Origin: J061 sp003695725 [NCBI: Candidatus Schekmanbacteria bacterium]
Lineage (GTDB): Bacteria; Schekmanbacteria; GWA2-38-11
NCBI GenBank assembly: GCA_003695725.1
Contig: RFHX01000012.1
Span: 1 to 18,639 of the forward strand
Reading direction: 5' to 3'
Length of the DNA: 18,639 nucleotides
The notes beneath the pieces are model-generated. The model saw nothing but the letters and a program-made list of their open reading frames with translations. It was not told the DNA's origin and made no database searches. Made by a program: the position numbers and the translations under genes. Position 1 is the stretch's first letter. Each line of letters begins with the position of its first letter. Shown here one piece after another: positions 17,646 to 18,639 of the stretch.

Positions 17646-18573
17646 TTATATGCCTTCTGATTTTTCTCATTCTTCGTTCTTTTTCTGTTTCATTCTTTTT
17701 AGGCTTAGTTTTCCATCTTCTATGTACCCAAAACCATTGTCCCGGATATTTTCTGATTATAGCTTCAAGACTCTTTGTAAGAGCTTGTGTTATCTTGAAT
17801 ATTTCATCATCTCTGTTGTTGTCAGTGTTAGGTATGATTGGCTTCTCAAGCTTCATTACAAATTTATTTTTTCCTTCTCTTACAGTGTAAATCGGGATGA
17901 TTGCCGCTTCTGTCCTTATTGCGATTATGGCAGGAGCAAAGCTTGTGCATGCCTCTTTGCCAAAAAAATCGACAAAGATTCCTTCTCGCCTTTTTACATT
18001 TTGGTCATGTAAAGTGCCAAGCGCTTCTCCACTTTTGAGTATTTTTACCATTGATTTGAGGGCATTTTTTTTCTTTATGATTCTGTTGCCTGAGTAAGTC
18101 CTAAAATAACTGACTATGCCATCAAGTATATCGCTGTCTAATGGGCGGGCAACGATATGCAATGGCTTGTGCCATAAGGCAAAACAGTGGGGCATAATTT
18201 CCCAGCTTCCGAAATGGCCAGTGCAGAAGAGGACTCCTTTGCCTCTTTTATATGCCTCTTCAAAATATTCTAAATTTTCAAATCTAATGAATTTATGTAG
18301 ATTTTTTTTCTTTATCCGGGGGATTCTGCACATCTCCACAAAGGTTAGGAACATATTTCTGAAAGATTCATAGGCACTTTTTTTTATCTCTTTTTCCGAC
18401 ATTTCATTTCGAAATGCAGACCTAATATTTTCCATCGCCCTTATCCGATGCTTTTTGTCAACTATGAAGGTTATATAGGCGAAAAATGAGAAGAGATAGT
18501 ACACGAGAGTTGATGGCAGAAGTCCAATAAAGCGTACTATGTATAGGACCGTTTTTTGTAGAATTTTTTTCAT
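17623..18573 (-). CDS. Lipid A biosynthesis acyltransferase (LpxL/LpxM-like)
   Basis: 316 aa from ATG 18573. An N-terminal membrane anchor (about 7-38) is followed by the catalytic HX4E motif in TGHFGSWEIM (His120, Glu125), then HIVARPLDSDILD, LHDQNVKRREGIFVDFFG and a FAPAIIAIRTEAAIIPIY segment. These enzymes transfer a secondary acyl chain from acyl-ACP to Kdo-lipid A or its precursor in the inner membrane. The C-terminal tail is strongly basic. The reading frame remains open to the window edge (TTG at 18637), so a longer N-terminus is possible; ATG 18573 is preferred because it places the membrane helix right at the start as in the family, but no ribosome site supports it. Whether it is LpxL or LpxM cannot be told. 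Confidence 0.87.
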   Translation of the reverse strand: MKKILQKTVLYIVRFIGLLPSTLVYYLFSFFAYITFIVDKKHRIRAMENIRSAFRNEMSEKEIKKSAYESFRNMFLTFVEMCRIPRIKKKNLHKFIRFENLEYFEEAYKRGKGVLFCTGHFGSWEIMPHCFALWHKPLHIVARPLDSDILDGIVSYFRTYSGNRIIKKKNALKSMVKILKSGEALGTLHDQNVKRREGIFVDFFGKEACTSFAPAIIAIRTEAAIIPIYTVREGKNKFVMKLEKPIIPNTDNNRDDEIFKITQALTKSLEAIIRKYPGQWFWVHRRWKTKPKKNETEKERRMRKIRRHINAEKRQS

Positions 18574-18639
18574 AACCGAAAAATTTATCACGAAAATGAA
18601 ATTTGTGAAACTTATATACTGATATATTCCATATCTCAA

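Noticed and set aside
16954-18012. Two long open frames on the plus strand opposite waaF and the acyltransferase gene
   Set aside because: Both are antisense to genes with clear family motifs, rich in Ser/Phe/Leu as expected for such shadows, and without ribosome sites or domains.

Overview
The window is AT-rich DNA from a diderm (Gram-negative) bacterium. The evidence for diderm status is a near-continuous lipopolysaccharide (LPS) gene cluster: lipid A acyltransferase, heptosyltransferase, ADP-heptose synthesis, core glycosyltransferases and an LptF-type LPS exporter permease. An RlpA-type outer-membrane lipoprotein supports it. No rRNA or tRNA gene, and no phylogenetic marker I can place by eye, is present. 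The taxon stays open; the style (split rfaE1/rfaE2, class V aminotransferase next to serA, AT-rich) would fit a Nitrospirota/'Deltaproteobacteria'-like or candidate-phylum lineage, but that is inference.

Layout from left to right. (1) 61-2045: rlpA (+), a TM1367-type cyclophilin-fold protein (-) and yggS (+). The last two diverge from a 106-bp gap holding a 19-bp palindrome placed between overlapping candidate promoters. (2) 2061-6102 (-): class V aminotransferase, serA and purA, a tightly spaced serine/purine operon with a candidate promoter near 6175-6201. (3) 6103-6450: a 348-bp divergent intergenic region. (4) 6451-7650: lptF (+), overlapping tail to tail with a GT4 glycosyltransferase (-, 7628-8776). 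(5) 8777-9823: a GT4 promoter candidate, a REP-like imperfect palindrome (8876-8931), and an unrecognised 294-aa cysteine-rich protein with an internal duplication. (6) 9952-18573 (-): the LPS operon, read right to left as lpxL-like acyltransferase, waaF-like heptosyltransferase, gmhB, rfaE1, rfaE2, a 56-aa Trm112/YcaR-like zinc protein, a WaaE-like GT2, two GT4s (one WaaG-like) and a polysaccharide deacetylase.

How the genes fit together: GmhB, RfaE1 and RfaE2 carry three of the steps from sedoheptulose 7-phosphate to ADP-heptose (the isomerase GmhA is not in the window). The GT9 enzyme adds heptose to the core, the GT2/GT4 enzymes probably extend the core or a surface glycan, the deacetylase probably trims an acetamido sugar, the acyltransferase finishes lipid A, and LptF would take part in exporting the product. 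Most operon genes overlap by 8-32 nt, implying coupled translation.

The most unusual items are the duplicated Cys-rich protein, the REP-like element beside it, a four-copy 7-bp phased repeat that supplies the GTG start of the GT2 gene, and the tiny zinc-ribbon gene inside the heptose/core operon. I did not find a clear new defence or mobile system.
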